From Mytilus edulis (lineage: Eukaryota > Mollusca > Bivalvia > Mytilida > Mytilidae): a stretch of 64,000 nt of DNA. Every line of letters begins with the position of its first letter. Position 1 is the stretch's first letter. The position numbers and the translations under genes were made by a program. Location of the stretch: assembly GCF_963676685.1 (NCBI RefSeq), contig NC_092350.1:43383705-43447704 (forward strand), in the 5' to 3' direction. Shown here in pieces: positions 11,463 through 23,858 of this stretch. The notes below the pieces were generated by a model. That model had not been told where the DNA came from and did no database searches. It was given only the letters and a program-made list of their open reading frames with translations.

Positions 11463-11612
11463 TGTAATATCTGCGATTATTCCGGGAACGTCACGCAAAA
11501 ACCTTCGGGACAATTACTTGTTACGTAACGTCGCTACAGCGATACCAATTGTATATTTGTCAGCCATTATTAAATTACTATCTGAACCATCAAGTCTTGC
11601 TCCGATCTTTCA
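11463..11612 (+). repeat. 3' LTR
   Basis: 150-bp copy of the 5' LTR with one substitution, followed by the GCAAT target duplication. Confidence 0.93.
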
Positions 11613-11617
11613 GCAAT

Positions 11618-12773
11618 GAAGCCTAATTTTTTGCTTTGACAAGGCAAGCATTATATTTAAAAGCCTTTCAATACATCATAATTAATTGGACTATGGATGT
11701 TTTTTTTATGAAGTCTATATTGATTTTTTGTTTGCACTTTTGGCAAATTAAAATACCTAGTTTTGTCCTATACTATACATTTGTGAGGGGTGTAAAGGAG
11801 GGGTTATCTGCACAGAAGTAAGTGAAATTAAATTACCATTTCACGATAAACGAACAATTTAAAATTTCTTGCACATTGATCATGTTGATCTTTTTACCGA
11901 TTTCACAAAACAAAGTGAATAACGAATATTTTTGACGGCTGCACATGAAATAAAAATGGCAAATCACGTTGCAAGAAAATAACCCGTTACCTACCTCATT
12001 TGTATATATGGTACAGGAACACAGTTATCATGGTTATAGTGATTTCATTTTTGTTGTCCTGTAATATAGCCCCCTAGAGTGGACAGTGTGTTTGCCAATT
12101 TTTTTTTTAGTTATACCTCTTCCAAATTTATTTCTTCATGTTTTATGCCTCAATAGCATGTAGGGGGATGAAATTACACTGTAAAACAAATTGGGTCATG
12201 AATTTTAAAGTGAAGTAGTGATTTGGTCCAGCTGAAAAAAGCTTAAACATGTTAAAAATTAGTATTTAAGAAGCTGTCAAAAGTTCAAGACCTCCTTAAG
12301 CAAATGTTAAGCATGTTAAGATAAAACTGTAAATATTTTGATTTAGAGCTGACAAAACTGCTATAATTTTGATATAATTTGTCCCAACAGTTATACTAAA
12401 GTTAGTCCGAGATTAGAGTAATATCGGACTATACAGACGTTAAGCACGATATTGCGTCTCAAATGGTAACGTCAAATTTTTACGTTTTACGGCGATTACC
12501 GATTATTTGGGATAAGTTTTGTATTTCGCTTGCAATTTTTGTTTGGCACATCAATATAGATACTTCTTATAATGTTTTGTTGTACTGAATATGCATTGAA
12601 TATTTCCCAATGAAGGTAACGTAAGCAACAAACAACAAAATATATCGTATTTGGGTAATGCATATCTTTATGAAATGAGAAGATATATATATACGGTATG
12701 ATGAGTGCCAATGAGACAACTCTCTACCAGAGATCAATTGACATTAAACGTATTAAAGTGCAATGTTTTCCCA
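11618..12773. other. intergenic, no gene seen
   Basis: AT-rich with no supported coding exon. A short R1 fragment (GAGTGCCAATGAGACAACTC) lies at about 12695-12745; the rest is unassigned. Confidence 0.5.
12695..12745 (+). repeat. R1 repeat fragment
   Basis: Contains GAGTGCCAATGAGACAACTC followed by a diverged continuation; only the 5' part of the family remains. Confidence 0.6.
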
Positions 12774-12778
12774 TTTAG

Positions 12779-13553
12779 CAGTCAGGGGACTTACTTAAAT
12801 AAGTGATTTTCTAAATCACTGATTCAAGTAACATTATTTCCATAAAGGTTGGAAGTTAGAGTTGTCTTTCTTTAATAATCACCTATTTAAGTAGTACAAA
12901 TTAATCACTAGAAGAAGTGATTTAATTTTATTGAAGCTTTAAATATAGAATACTAATGATCCAGGGACTAATTATGTTTCTAAACTTATCAGAACCAACA
13001 TCTGTGTTGTCTAGGATGACCAGGTCATTTCAGGTGATGACCTTGTACTGAATCTAGGATAATGACATAAAAATCACTTGTTTAAGTATCAGACCTCAAT
13101 TTCCTTCCCAAAAATCACTTCTTTAAGTATCATTCTTTTAATAACCCCCACTAATTTCAACACCCCGAACAGTGAAATTTTTATCGCGAACAGTAGAATT
13201 TTATTACATAATCTGAAAGATGAAACCTTGAACTTCACAGGAAAAATACTCCCACTGCTGGGAAAAATCTTTTAAGAAAGTATCAGTTCATTATGTAAAG
13301 CCATTAATATAGCATTTTTTTCAACTAAAATAGAATTTTCAGCTAAATGATAGCATCAAAGGCATAAACCTTGCTACTTAAAAAAAACAAAAAGTTCATT
13401 TTTTTAAAATTTTACTTATTAAAAGATATTATTTTAACCTATGTGTTTAAAATTTTGAAAAAAACTACATAATCCCAATTTGTGACAAAACCTCAAATTT
13501 GCTACTCAAATAAGTGATTTAAAAATCACTTATTTCAGTAAGTCCCCTGACTG
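12779..13553. mobile_element. 775-bp TIR element with CAGTCAGGGGACTTACT ends
   Basis: Inverted ends CAGTCAGGGGACTTACT and AGTAAGTCCCCTGACTG, with a 5-bp target duplication TTTAG (12774-12778 and 13554-13558). Inside are many copies of AAATCACTTxTTTAAGTA in both orientations. Near each end is a hairpin such as AAGTGATTTAAAAATCACTT. No coding capacity. Non-autonomous DNA transposon; superfamily unassigned. Confidence 0.85.
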
Positions 13554-13558
13554 TTTAG

Positions 13559-16543
13559 ATCCGAAAAGGAGGAGGATATATATTTTGCTTTAATATAAAA
13601 AGTTTGTCGAGAATAACAAGTTAAACGGGTCTTGCTTATAAAAATCACTATACTTTCTTTAATAGCGGTACAATATTAGATTATGAAATGAAACGATTGT
13701 CAGAAAAAAAGGTTAATTATAATTCATCTCATATGTTTACAAGCTTTGTATGATGTGGAGAGGTATATAGCCACGCTTTAGGCCCAATTTTATTTTCACT
13801 TTCAATTCTATACATATGAATCTTATTGCAGAGAAATAAAAAAAAAAATCGCAGTCAGTTTACGCTTCCCAAATTTGAAAATTTGATAAAGATGATTTGT
13901 TATCCTCTTGTGATACAAAACTTTTTCACAACTTAAGAACCTCATCTAAACGAACAAACCCAGTCATCGGATTTTTTTTTATGATGCTTTGTGGTCTTGT
14001 TGATAGTATTTGACTATCAAGTAAATTCTATCTGAGGAACTATATACAGATGATCCACCATAAATAGTGTACCCCCGAATCGACAACGTTGAAAACGTAC
14101 GAAAATCGTCCAGTGGACAAACTTGCAAGACATTTCATTTCTTTGAAAACGAAGTCGTTTTGACTACACAAGTTATCAAAAAGTATGAAGCTGTTTTGTA
14201 AAGTTAAAGCACAATTACGGAAAAGGACTATTTAGCATGCAACTAATCTAAATTTTTAATAAATAACGTCGCAAATGACTTTTTTGTAAAAAACGGCGAC
14301 ATCCGACATTGGACATCTTGCAAGACATTTTGCCAGAAGCCGTTGCATTTTTATATGTAGTATGAGTGCTCCAAAAATTCGATTTTGATATGGTCTATGT
14401 ATGCACATATGTGAGCAGAATTTACACAAACGAAATATCATATAATCTTATATTTTAAAACCTATAAATTTTGATAACTTAACATCTTCCAAAATCTGAC
14501 CAATATGAACACTATTTGTTTTTGCCAAAAAATAGCGTTGGTCGTATCAGAAACACATATCCAGTAATATTGTTATACTTTATATATGAAGCATATCATT
14601 CATTCGAATTTTCGTGGATATAACACTATTTTGAAGAACACAAACACCCCTGCTAAAGTGATTATGTGAATAGTCTGTTACGTCTGACACGCATATTTTT
14701 TACGTTTTGTCAATATGTTGTCCTTATTTTAGACTAAAGTAAAAATGATAAAACAATTTGTACTTTTTTTCGGAATAGTATTTACCTGTCTAGTCTATGG
14801 ATATAAGTTTTATATAACTTAACTGTTATGATTTTATAGAAAAGTTGTTTATTAGTGTGGACTGGTTGATTTCACGGTATTGACGCAATAATGTGCGTAA
14901 CGTCACAACAGTCAACACACTGTATGACTAAAAATATTATACAATTGAAAAAGCACAGGTTGGATTTATACTATTTTCATTTATTGTCTCAATGAAATGC
15001 ACTGAGAAATAACTGTGTTCTCGGGCCATGTATAACTTATAAGGGATCTTCTAAGCATCCAGCATACCCACTGGCACTTGTTCCGGTCACAGACTATATG
15101 CAGATTATAAGGGGGGGGGGGGGGTAAACTAGTACAAAAACGTCACGGATACAAGTGAATTACCTGCATTTAAAAGTGTGAAATGTTATATACAAAAAGC
15201 AGATTTAAGGCACTCATTTTCTGCTATTACTTACAAAAGACGGTTAATTGATACACACTATAAAAATATTTGTGGTGAAATTCAAATAATTGGGAGTCTA
15301 GTATGTATAGGGGAGAGCAACGAGTATATCTACGGTCAATCTTCTTTTCTGTATCTTCCTCTTGCACACGAGGAGCACCAACTTCCGAAGCAAGGTTGTC
15401 GGCTCTCCGAACATTCCCGAAGTCCTGCCGAGTTTATGAGCTTCGGTCCTTGCTTGGAAGTTGGAGGAGCACATCTAAAAATAAAAGCCACAATGTCCAA
15501 ATGGAAAAATTTAAATGAGGATTTACTCTTTTTAAATGTATTCCACATATTATATCACTGAAAACTACTACTATTGAAGTATGTACTGTTTGATACTATA
15601 GTATAGATGTTATTTAAAAAAATATGCATGCAGCTGTAAAAGGTAAAAATTTCATACTATAAAAAACTGCATACTGAAACTTTTTAAAAGCTTTTTTTTT
15701 AATTCAGTATCACAAGAAACAAATGTTCAACAACAAACAAAGAAAATGGTATGTAACGCATTTAATTGTAACCATTCCATACACCAGATATGTTTGGTCT
15801 TGTGCTTACAAAATCAGATACAGACATGCAGTCACTTGACCATGTTTACAAGCTTAAAAATTATCACTGTTCCATTTAATGAGGTCGATGACAGGGGAAT
15901 CCGGTCTGACAGACATGTATCTACAAGGAAGCCACATACCACTGATACTTAGTGAAATAAGTGAGTATACATGAAAAAACACCTATTTTTTTCTAGCAGT
16001 CGCTAAAGCATCATGAAAATGAGGTCAGGGACAATTGACATATGACTGACAGACGGAAATTTAATAACAAAAAAGGGTGTCTACATACAAGCTGAGACTT
16101 CTGTATTATACAGTACAGATACAAGGTATGAAGCATTCAGGGTTTCTTCCATCCGAAATATAAAGCTTTTTATATATATATAGTCAACGCTGTCAGCCTG
16201 TCGCCACCTGTGTCTGGATCGCTTTCTGCGATTTTCGTCTTGTCGAAGGCGCGGAGGCAAAATGTATACCGGCTTCCTTTATTTCCGAGGTGAACAACAT
16301 GAGATGATATGGCAGATACATGTATTAGAATTTTATCGAAATAAATGTATTAAACATTTAAAATAGATAAACAAAAGTCAAGATGTAAAACAATTCAATG
16401 TAAAACGAACCGCAGGTATAAGTTAGCATTGACCTTATCATCTTCCATTTTAATGTTTCCGACAATCAATAAGGCAACAACTGTTACTTGTGTAAAATGA
16501 TAATTTCTATGGTCGAAATTTTAACTAAACGCTTTCCTCTGCA
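13559..16543. other. intergenic, no gene seen
   Basis: AT-rich. It holds a G run (15112-15124) and a GC-richer patch (about 15300-15480) with an imperfect inverted repeat, CAACTTCCGAAGCAAGG against CCTTGCTTGGAAGTTG. No coherent gene seen. Promoter and 5' UTR sequence of the lectin gene should lie near 16500. Confidence 0.45.
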
Positions 16544-19500
16544 ATGATGGGAAACTCTTTCTGGATGAAAATTGTTCCTTTGATCAGTATTTTTGTATTG
16601 GGTAGGTACACATAGTTTCTTGTCTTTTAATACTGCAATCGATCATTCTTTTATACAAATACAGATTGACTATATATTGACTATACTAAGTTTTCAGACG
16701 AATCAGTCAACCCATCTTTGTGTTGATGCACCTGAAATGATAATTTTAATGAAGTTGTGCAGTTTATGTTTACTATCTTATATAATTATAGATTGAGATA
16801 AACTGTAAATTACAGCAATAATGTTCAGCAAAGTAAAATCTACAAATGCGTCAATATGACCAAAACTGTCAATTGACCCCTTAAAGAGTTATGCCCTTTT
16901 TACAAAAATCCTCTCCTTCAAAACTACTTCAGACAAATTTAAGCAAATTTAAGGCCACGATTATTATTAGGGGATCTAGTGTAAGAAATGTGTCCGATGA
17001 CCCCTCCTGCTAAACAACTATGATATGACTAAAAATAGAAGATAGGAGTAACAAGCAGTTTTTGACTAATATCTCTGAAAGAGCAAATTTGACTTTGGTA
17101 AAAACTCAATCTAATTAAAAACCGATCTCTCATCGCTCCTGTTTCTGATATGTCGCGTGGGAGATCTAACGAAACCCGCTTTGAGGTCACATGTCAGTGA
17201 CCTCGTAGGTGTGTCTTTTTCGACCAATGAAATTGAGTCTTCCACGATCTTGGAAGTTTAACGTAAGGCAAAGGGATGTAACTCATTTTATTTACGACGA
17301 AATCGTCAGTCAAAATAATTCATAAACTTTTTTGATTGGCTTATTAATAGGTCGTCAACTCATTTGCATATCTTTATAAATTCATAACTTTTAGTTCACT
17401 CACATGTGACCTCAAAGCCGGTTTCGTTAGATCTCCCACGCGACATATCAGAAACAGGAGCGATGAGAGATCGGTTTTTAATTAGATTGGTAAAAACTTA
17501 GTGATCATCAAGTTTCAATCTAACTGCCCGAATCTAACGAATCAGACAAACTGTTTTTGGGATGCTGCCCCATAATTGGTAATTCTATTGAAATCTTGCG
17601 TTTTTTGGTTATCATCAGATATAGACATTTGAGCTGCATTTGTTTGCACCTGTCCTTAGTCAAAAACCTCATGTTTAGTGGTTGTCGTTTGTTGATGTGA
17701 TTCATAAATTTTATATAAGTGTTTCTCGTTTCTCGTTCTTTATATAGACCGTTGGTTTTAAATGTCCTGTTTGAATGGGTTTACACTATAGTCATTGTTG
17801 GGACCATTTATAGCTTGCTTTTCGATGTGAGCAAAGGCTCCCTGTTGATGACCTTACATTGACCTTTAATGGTTTACTTTTACAAATTGTGACTTGGCAC
17901 TCATACCACATCTTCTGATAACTTAAAACTGTGAACAGACTCTAGAGGATTATGGATATAATTCAATAGCAATTTTAATCAATTGCGACGTTTTGTTGTA
18001 CACTTTTTGATATATTATCAAAATGAGCTATGTTATTTGACTACACAAATCATTAGATTACTCTAAGTCTTTAAGCGGTTATACCTCATATGCAGTATTG
18101 TTGGCAGACATGCAATAATTATATTACTCGTGGCCTTTTTCGAGCAACTATGTCTAACGGTAGTACAATTTCCATGCATTACTTTATATTGTAAAACAGG
18201 AAATGCATGGCCAACTGGACATCATATGTGGCTGAAGTTTCGGAACAAGCAATACATGTACGTCGAAGAGCCAATGACATGGATGGACGCTCAGGTTGGT
18301 TCTTTCTTAAATAACCAAGAGTCCAATTATTGACGGTTTTCAGATATTTAACCAAGTTTGTCATCAACAAATGCATATGATCACGAAATATATTTACTCG
18401 AGGGAATGATGCCTGAATAAGTAACCAAACATATAGGATTAACCAAATGCTATGGACCACAACCTATTTTCAGTTATTTTCGGATTTGGCTAGAATTGCT
18501 ATATTAGGTCCCTTCCTTATTCATGTTATTATGTTGTTTTTTTTCCAATTTTGCCCCTTTTATAATTTTACTGCTATAACTAGGAGATTACCATTATACT
18601 GACATCTGCAGGAAGGCAATCAGTAGGCTGGCAGTTATCACTTAACATATAAATTACTAAGAAAGAAATAATAGAAAGGGAATTGTAACAAGTCTAGGAT
18701 TTGGCTTATTATCTTTATTATTTTTATATACAGATAGTCTGCTCAATACGAGTAAAATCATTAGATAAATATAATAAACGTATTACGCAAATTTGAAAAT
18801 ATCGATGACACCTTTATTGAAAAGGTGGTGTAATATATAGTGCACTTGATGCCTGTGAAAAAGGAAACACACACAAAAGTACAAGTTAATTTTCAACTAA
18901 CAAGAAAAGCAGGGCAATCATAATTATATATTGACGTACTGAAATTGAAACTTGCTCCTCTTATTCGATAAAATAAGTTGTCCGCACGTGCGACATATAA
19001 ACAACGAGGAACAAGTGCAGAGAACTAATTGTAGTTTAGATAACTCTTATTCAGAATTTAAATGATAAATGTTATTTTTAGAGTGTATGTAATTCGATTG
19101 GCGGATTCCTAGCGACAGTTTCTAATGAAAAAGAAACAAGTTGCTTTCTTTAAAAAAAGAAATGCAATCGTAAACCCAAATGCTTGTTTGGCATTATATA
19201 TATATATTAGATAATTGTTTAATAAAGATGTATTGTCTTATATTACTTTTGTTGTGCATAAGAATTAGAAACTGACATTGCCTGTTTAGTGGTTTAAATA
19301 ATGTAATACCGGCTTCACACATCAACGTATAGATCCGACGTACGTCGGCCGAGGTAAAAAAAAATCATGCACGCTACCAAAACGCTAGTAATTTTGATGC
19401 ATTCAACCTGTCAATCATATCTGTATCGTGTGCACAACGAGCTTAAAGCGTGTCATTGGGTGTGCGTAAAGCGTACCTTAGCGTTTATCCTGGTCTTCCT

Positions 19501-22500
19501 ACATTCCCAACTGCAGGTCTGTCTATATGTGAATGTTTGTCAATAAGTCTGTCACATTCGCCCGTCTGTTTACATGTTTACCAGTCCGTCTATGTCCACT
19601 GGTTCGTCTACATGTTCACTAGCTTTGAAATAGCTTTCGGTAAGTGCGATTATTTCAGTGATTTGTGTCTATTGTTTTTATGTAAGTGATTATTGTTCAC
19701 CGTACCCATAATTTTAGGGACGTGAATTGCAACTGATATTTTACAGTTTTTTCTTGCGATGTGTTGTCCTTAAGGTTTGGTTCATTTGGGAGGGTTGGGT
19801 TTATGGCCACCACATTGTTTATGTGCCAATGTCCATTCTAAAGCCAGAAACATGTAGTACAGTGGTTGTTGTTCATAATTCATGTCGGTCAAGTTGTTTT
19901 CGTAAATTATTTTGTTATCAATAAGGCTGTTTAGTTTTGTTTGATTTTTGTTTTTAAATCTTAATGGTCGGGGCATTTAATAGCCGACTAAATAGTAGTT
20001 TTTTTTCATTTTTGGAGGCCGCTGGGTGGCCTTTAAAGACTTACTACCACGTCTTTGTAACTCTGGTTGGTATTTGTATCATTAGTGGTGGACCATGGTC
20101 GATCCTATATGCACCTTTGAGGCAGGCTGGATATTTTTGTAGATCTTGTACAGCTCAAACTAATGTGAGTAGTTCCTGTACTTCTTTGTCTAGTCCCATG
20201 TTGCATGGTTAGAGAGGGTGTAATATCTTCTGTAGGTTTGATGAAGTTTCACCCGTATCGGACTTCTTTTCCTAAATGAAAGCTTTAAGGCGACGAGTAT
20301 TTTTGTATGCAATGTGCCCTTAACGTGTCTAAAACTTATCTGTAGCGTTTTCAACGCTCGTGTAGCGTCTATATTATGTGCGTGCAGTTTACAGGTACAT
20401 GTATATACGTTTGACAAACGCTTGAGCTGAATGATTTTTTTTATGTTCCATTAAAATTTTCCTGAAGTAAAAGCGTTCACCAAGCGTATACCTTTGCATT
20501 TCGACGTACTTCAAACTTATGGAACGCGTGTTTAAACGCTTGCGTAAAGTTCCTCTGGTGAGCAAGTAAGTTACGCATACGATGATACGGACTTTGTTAA
20601 TTTTCTTTTTTGACTGATTGTTTTACATTATCATTTCGGGGCCTTTTATAGCCGACTATGCGGTACGTGCTTTGCCTGTTGTTGAAGGCCGTACGGTGAC
20701 CCATAGTTTGTATTTCTGTGTTATTTTGGTTTCTTGCAGATAGTTGCCTCATTGACACCAAACCCGATATCTTCTTTTTTTATATTCGATATCTTATCGC
20801 CGACTTGGTTAAGTCTGCTAAAAATGCATGCATGATTCATTTTTAGGTTATCAGTCGTAATTAAAGTGGCACATTTAATTCGTTGTTTCATTGCTTGAAG
20901 TATCATTTCTTACATCTGCATGGTCAAATGTGTATTTTTTTAAAATAAATTTTAGATTTAGATTTCAGTCACGGTTATTTTTCCCCCTTCATATTGAATA
21001 TCTATACTTATCAGTTGCATTTTAATGACGAAAAGGATTCAGAGGTTATTAAAAAAAGTAAATAATGTTGCAATATTTAAACAAAGAAAATAACTTTAAA
21101 TTTGCAATATTAATGAAAATAAATACGGACATAACTTTCATAATTAATTTTAACGTTATTTTCAATAAACGATTTTTTTTAAATCCTCGTTTTTACACCT
21201 AATTGAGGCACGTATTTATGATTATATTTCCATGTCCTTGGTCTATCCTAGACGTAAAATTTCAAAAAGTGCTAATACTTTTTTTAAAGATATTATTTTT
21301 AATTGTTCTCGTTCAAAATATTTTATTTTTTCATATTCAATATCTATTTAATTTTATTTTTAATAACCATTTTTTTTTTTATTAAAGTTGCAATATTTAA
21401 CCAAAAAAAAAATAACTGTAATTTAATCATATGCAAGAAAGACTTCCCTTTAATTTCAGTATAAAAAAATAAATAGCTTGCTTTTTACAACATGTACATC
21501 TTCACTAAACGTAAAATCTAAAATAAAATGCTACTAAAACTCTTTCTAAAGATTTTATTTTTAATTATTCTCGTTCAGAATATAAAGCGCATTGTTTACA
21601 TGAAATCTTATCTCATATCTAAACACAGCTGGTTACATCGTTTGACTAATTAAAATACTACGCATGTAGGTTAATATTAGCAGCTTGTAATCGTGTGCAA
21701 GAAAATATTATATCATAATAAATTTCAGATCATACGTAAAATATCTCTATAGCAACTTAAGATGCTAATGCATATTCAACAGATTTGTAAGCTATTCAGG
21801 GGCGTAGCTAGGTATTCATTCAACTGTAGGCACAAATCGGCTGGGGGTCTGGGGGCCGCTAAAGGCCCCCAGCAGGTCCAGGGCAGAGCCCTGTTAGGGG
21901 GATCTGGGGGGCGAAGCCCCCCAACGGAAAACGGATTTCAGCGTTTTGGTTGCAAAATTTTATGCACAAAAATATTAAATTTTCTGGTTATTTAATCATG
22001 ATAATTATAATATACTAGTACATGATGAAAAGTTCGAAGAATTATGAATAATTTACCATATTATCTAAATGGTGAATTAGATAACGCAGTACAATTGGAA
22101 AATCAAATATTAAAAAAAAAATATTTACAATATGTACTGCCCAGCATAAATCCGCGTATCCCTTTAATTAAGCAGTACACACTGTTTGGTATTTTCAAAT
22201 CTATTCCATTATGATCGATATATACGTTTAACTTAATTGATAGTACATATTGACGATCCTTTATTAAAAAAAATAGGCACGTGCACGTAAACACTGATAT
22301 TACTATATAATAACACTATCCTTTTGGCTAGAAAGACATTTGATTCTTAAACCTTCAGCCACACAAACACATACACACATAGTCGATGCCTAATGCAAAA
22401 GTTCTGTTCTGTTCATACTAACGTAACAAAATTCAAGAAATTCGTATTTCTTTATATCACACTCTGCTGTAAAATCCCTACCTGCTTAGGAATTTGAATA

Positions 22501-23858
22501 ATTTGGTCATTACACGTAGATCTGAGAGTACTCAAAACTACTGGAAGCTAATTGATAGATTGATTTTTAAACATCCAGTGTAAAATATTTCTGCAAGTTT
22601 AGAACAAAAAAAAACAAATTGATTATTTACAATAAACACAACAGGGAGCTTAGTCCTGTAATAGGTGTTGTACAGGACGAAGGTCTGGAAATTTGAAAAT
22701 GCCATGCATTGGAAAATGAGAGATTATTGGATAGGAGCAGAAAGTTTGCCTTTCAGTAGTCCAACTACAAACTCCTCAAAGAGTGGCATTCTCTCTACAA
22801 CTAGGCATAAGATTAAATGTCCCATTCTGACCAGACGTGACTACGTATTTATACATCCTGCACAGCCAAACGGACGACCAACATTGGCAAGTCGGGTGAA
22901 GACAAAGTGGAAAGCTAGTTGAAAACTAACAACAACTTATTAATAATTCATGTTTCTAAGTTAAGGTTCATTCAAGTTTTTGTTGATAGAATTGAAATGA
23001 TCAGACCCAAAGTTCTAGTTTATAGTTTCTATATAAGGTACACACATAAAAAAACATTCAATTCTATCCAATATTCCATTCACTAAGGACGAGAGACTAG
23101 TGTACACATGACATTCGATAATTAGAGTTGTGACAACTTCACTGGAGTTCATCTACATATAACTTTGTTTATTAATTTTTTTAATAAAAAAAAAATATTT
23201 GTGAAAAAAATATGTGTAGGCACGTGCCTAAAGTGCCTAACGGCAGCTACGCCCCTGCTATTGCGCATGCATTTGAAAGGTGGTCATAGCTATTGCGCAT
23301 GTATTTGAAAGGTGGTCATAGAAAGACCAGAAGTGTTCCGACTAACATCCGGTGTTCCGAAAGACTACATCACTCGTCCAATATATACTGCGTAAACCCT
23401 CAGAGGTTTACGCAATGAGGTTTATCAAGTCTATGACAAGAGGTATGCATATATACTTAAATAGTAGACGGATAGAACTATATTTAACTTGAGTGTTCGT
23501 TGAAAGTTTGTTTAATCACTTCAATCTCATTTAAATATAGGTCTCTGATTTCGTTATCCTCATAATTCGACGCAAGTTACGATAGATCTGGTATTGAATT
23601 GGATTGTAATCACTTTAAATTATTTTCATGTGTTGTAAAGTTTCTTCTAACAACGTATGGATTGGTGCTACGGACATGTTTGCTGAAGGACGCTGGGTCT
23701 GGATTGAGAATTTAGAGCCGATGTCGTACAACATCTGGTACCCTGGAGAACCAGCAGAAGGGAAAAGGGCAAATTGCTTAGTCTGGTACCATTACAAAGG
23801 ATTCTACTGGCACGACACTGAATGCTATAGCAAACGCATGTTTATCTGTCAACGGTAA
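16544..23858 (+). CDS. secreted C-type lectin domain protein (four exons)
   Basis: Exons 16544-16601, 18200-18294, 19082-19139 and 23641-23858 have agreeing phases and give about 142 aa. Exon 1 encodes a hydrophobic signal peptide (MMGNSFWMKIVPLISIFVLG). Exon 2 gives WLKFRNKQYMYVEEPMTWMD, exon 3 SVCNSIGGFLATVSNEKE, and exon 4 NVWIGATD, WVWIENLEP, WYPGEPAEG, NCLVW and WHDTECYSKRMFICQR: the usual order of a C-type lectin fold, with the WIG core and paired cysteines. The sugar/Ca2+ motif is EPA, not EPN or QPD, and WND is replaced by WHD, so binding may be altered or lost. Exon 3 is short: its donor (A/GTTGCT) is weak and roughly nine residues expected before WIG are missing. A small exon may be unseen, or the gene may be damaged. 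Probable role: secreted pattern recognition. Confidence 0.75.
17107..17489. mobile_element. 383-bp Mutator-like MITE in lectin intron 1
   Basis: Long inverted ends of about 85-90 bp, starting CAATCTAATTAAAAACCGAT and nearly perfect through GGTCACATG. Flanked by a 9-bp target duplication GTAAAAACT (17098-17106 and 17490-17498). A 9-bp duplication with long TIRs is the Mutator/MULE pattern. No coding capacity. Confidence 0.88.
17675..17922 (-). repeat. R1 mussel repeat copy
   Basis: Reverse-orientation diverged copy (TATAGCTTGCTTTTCGATGTG, then GACTTGGCACTCATACCACA), in lectin intron 1. Confidence 0.65.
18295..19081. other. lectin intron 2, no further feature seen
   Basis: Intron from GTTGGT to TTTTTAG. 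AT-rich; nothing else recognised. Confidence 0.5.
19310..20600. other. GCGT/ACGC-rich stretch in lectin intron 3
   Basis: Stands out from its AT-rich surroundings by repeated short words such as AAGCGT, AACGCT and ACGCTTG on both strands. It may be an old decayed element; no clean ends or target duplication found. Confidence 0.3.
20605..20787 (-). repeat. R1 mussel repeat copy
   Basis: Reverse-orientation copy: TTTATAGCCGACTATGCGGT, then GTTGAAGGCCGTACGGTGAC and TTGCCTCATTGACACC. Confidence 0.65.
21797..23257. mobile_element. 1.46-kb TIR element (CAGGGGCGTAGCT ends) in lectin intron 3
   Basis: Inverted ends CAGGGGCGTAGCT and AGCTACGCCCCTG, flanked by CTATT on both sides (21792-21796 and 23258-23262). 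A GC-rich block follows the left end (about 21835-21920). The interior has no transposase I can recognise; an 85-aa ORF (22665-22922) resembles nothing I know. The ends look hAT-like, but the 5-bp duplication is shorter than the hAT 8 bp. Non-autonomous. Confidence 0.8.
23258..23321 (+). repeat. 32-bp tandem duplication
   Basis: Two adjacent copies of CTATTGCGCATG...GGTGGTCATAG, immediately after the TIR element. Each starts with the CTATT that forms the element's target duplication. Confidence 0.8.

Larger units (their letters stand above)
9358..11612 (+). mobile_element. Gag-protease-only LTR retrotransposon (2.26 kb)
   Basis: Two 150-bp LTRs (9358-9507 and 11463-11612), each TG...CA, differing at a single base. 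Flanked by a 5-bp target duplication GCAAT (9353-9357 and 11613-11617). A primer-binding-site-like TGGCGACGAGGA starts at 9509, and a purine tract AAGGAGGAA abuts the 3' LTR. The interior holds one ORF with zinc knuckles and an aspartic protease. There is no reverse transcriptase, RNase H or integrase, so it must borrow them from another element. Probably Gypsy-related; clade not assigned. Confidence 0.92.

Noticed and set aside
15178-15561. 127-codon ORF
   Set aside because: Overlaps ORFs on both strands in a GC-richer patch with an imperfect inverted repeat; no family, no splice sites matching a gene.
19450-19689. 79-codon ORF rich in Ser/Leu/Val
   Set aside because: Within lectin intron 3, no Cys pattern of the lectin, no splice sites in phase with exons 3 and 4.
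22665-22922. 85-codon ORF inside the CAGGGGCGTAGCT element
   Set aside because: No transposase motif (no DDE, BED or THAP signature) and no other exon.
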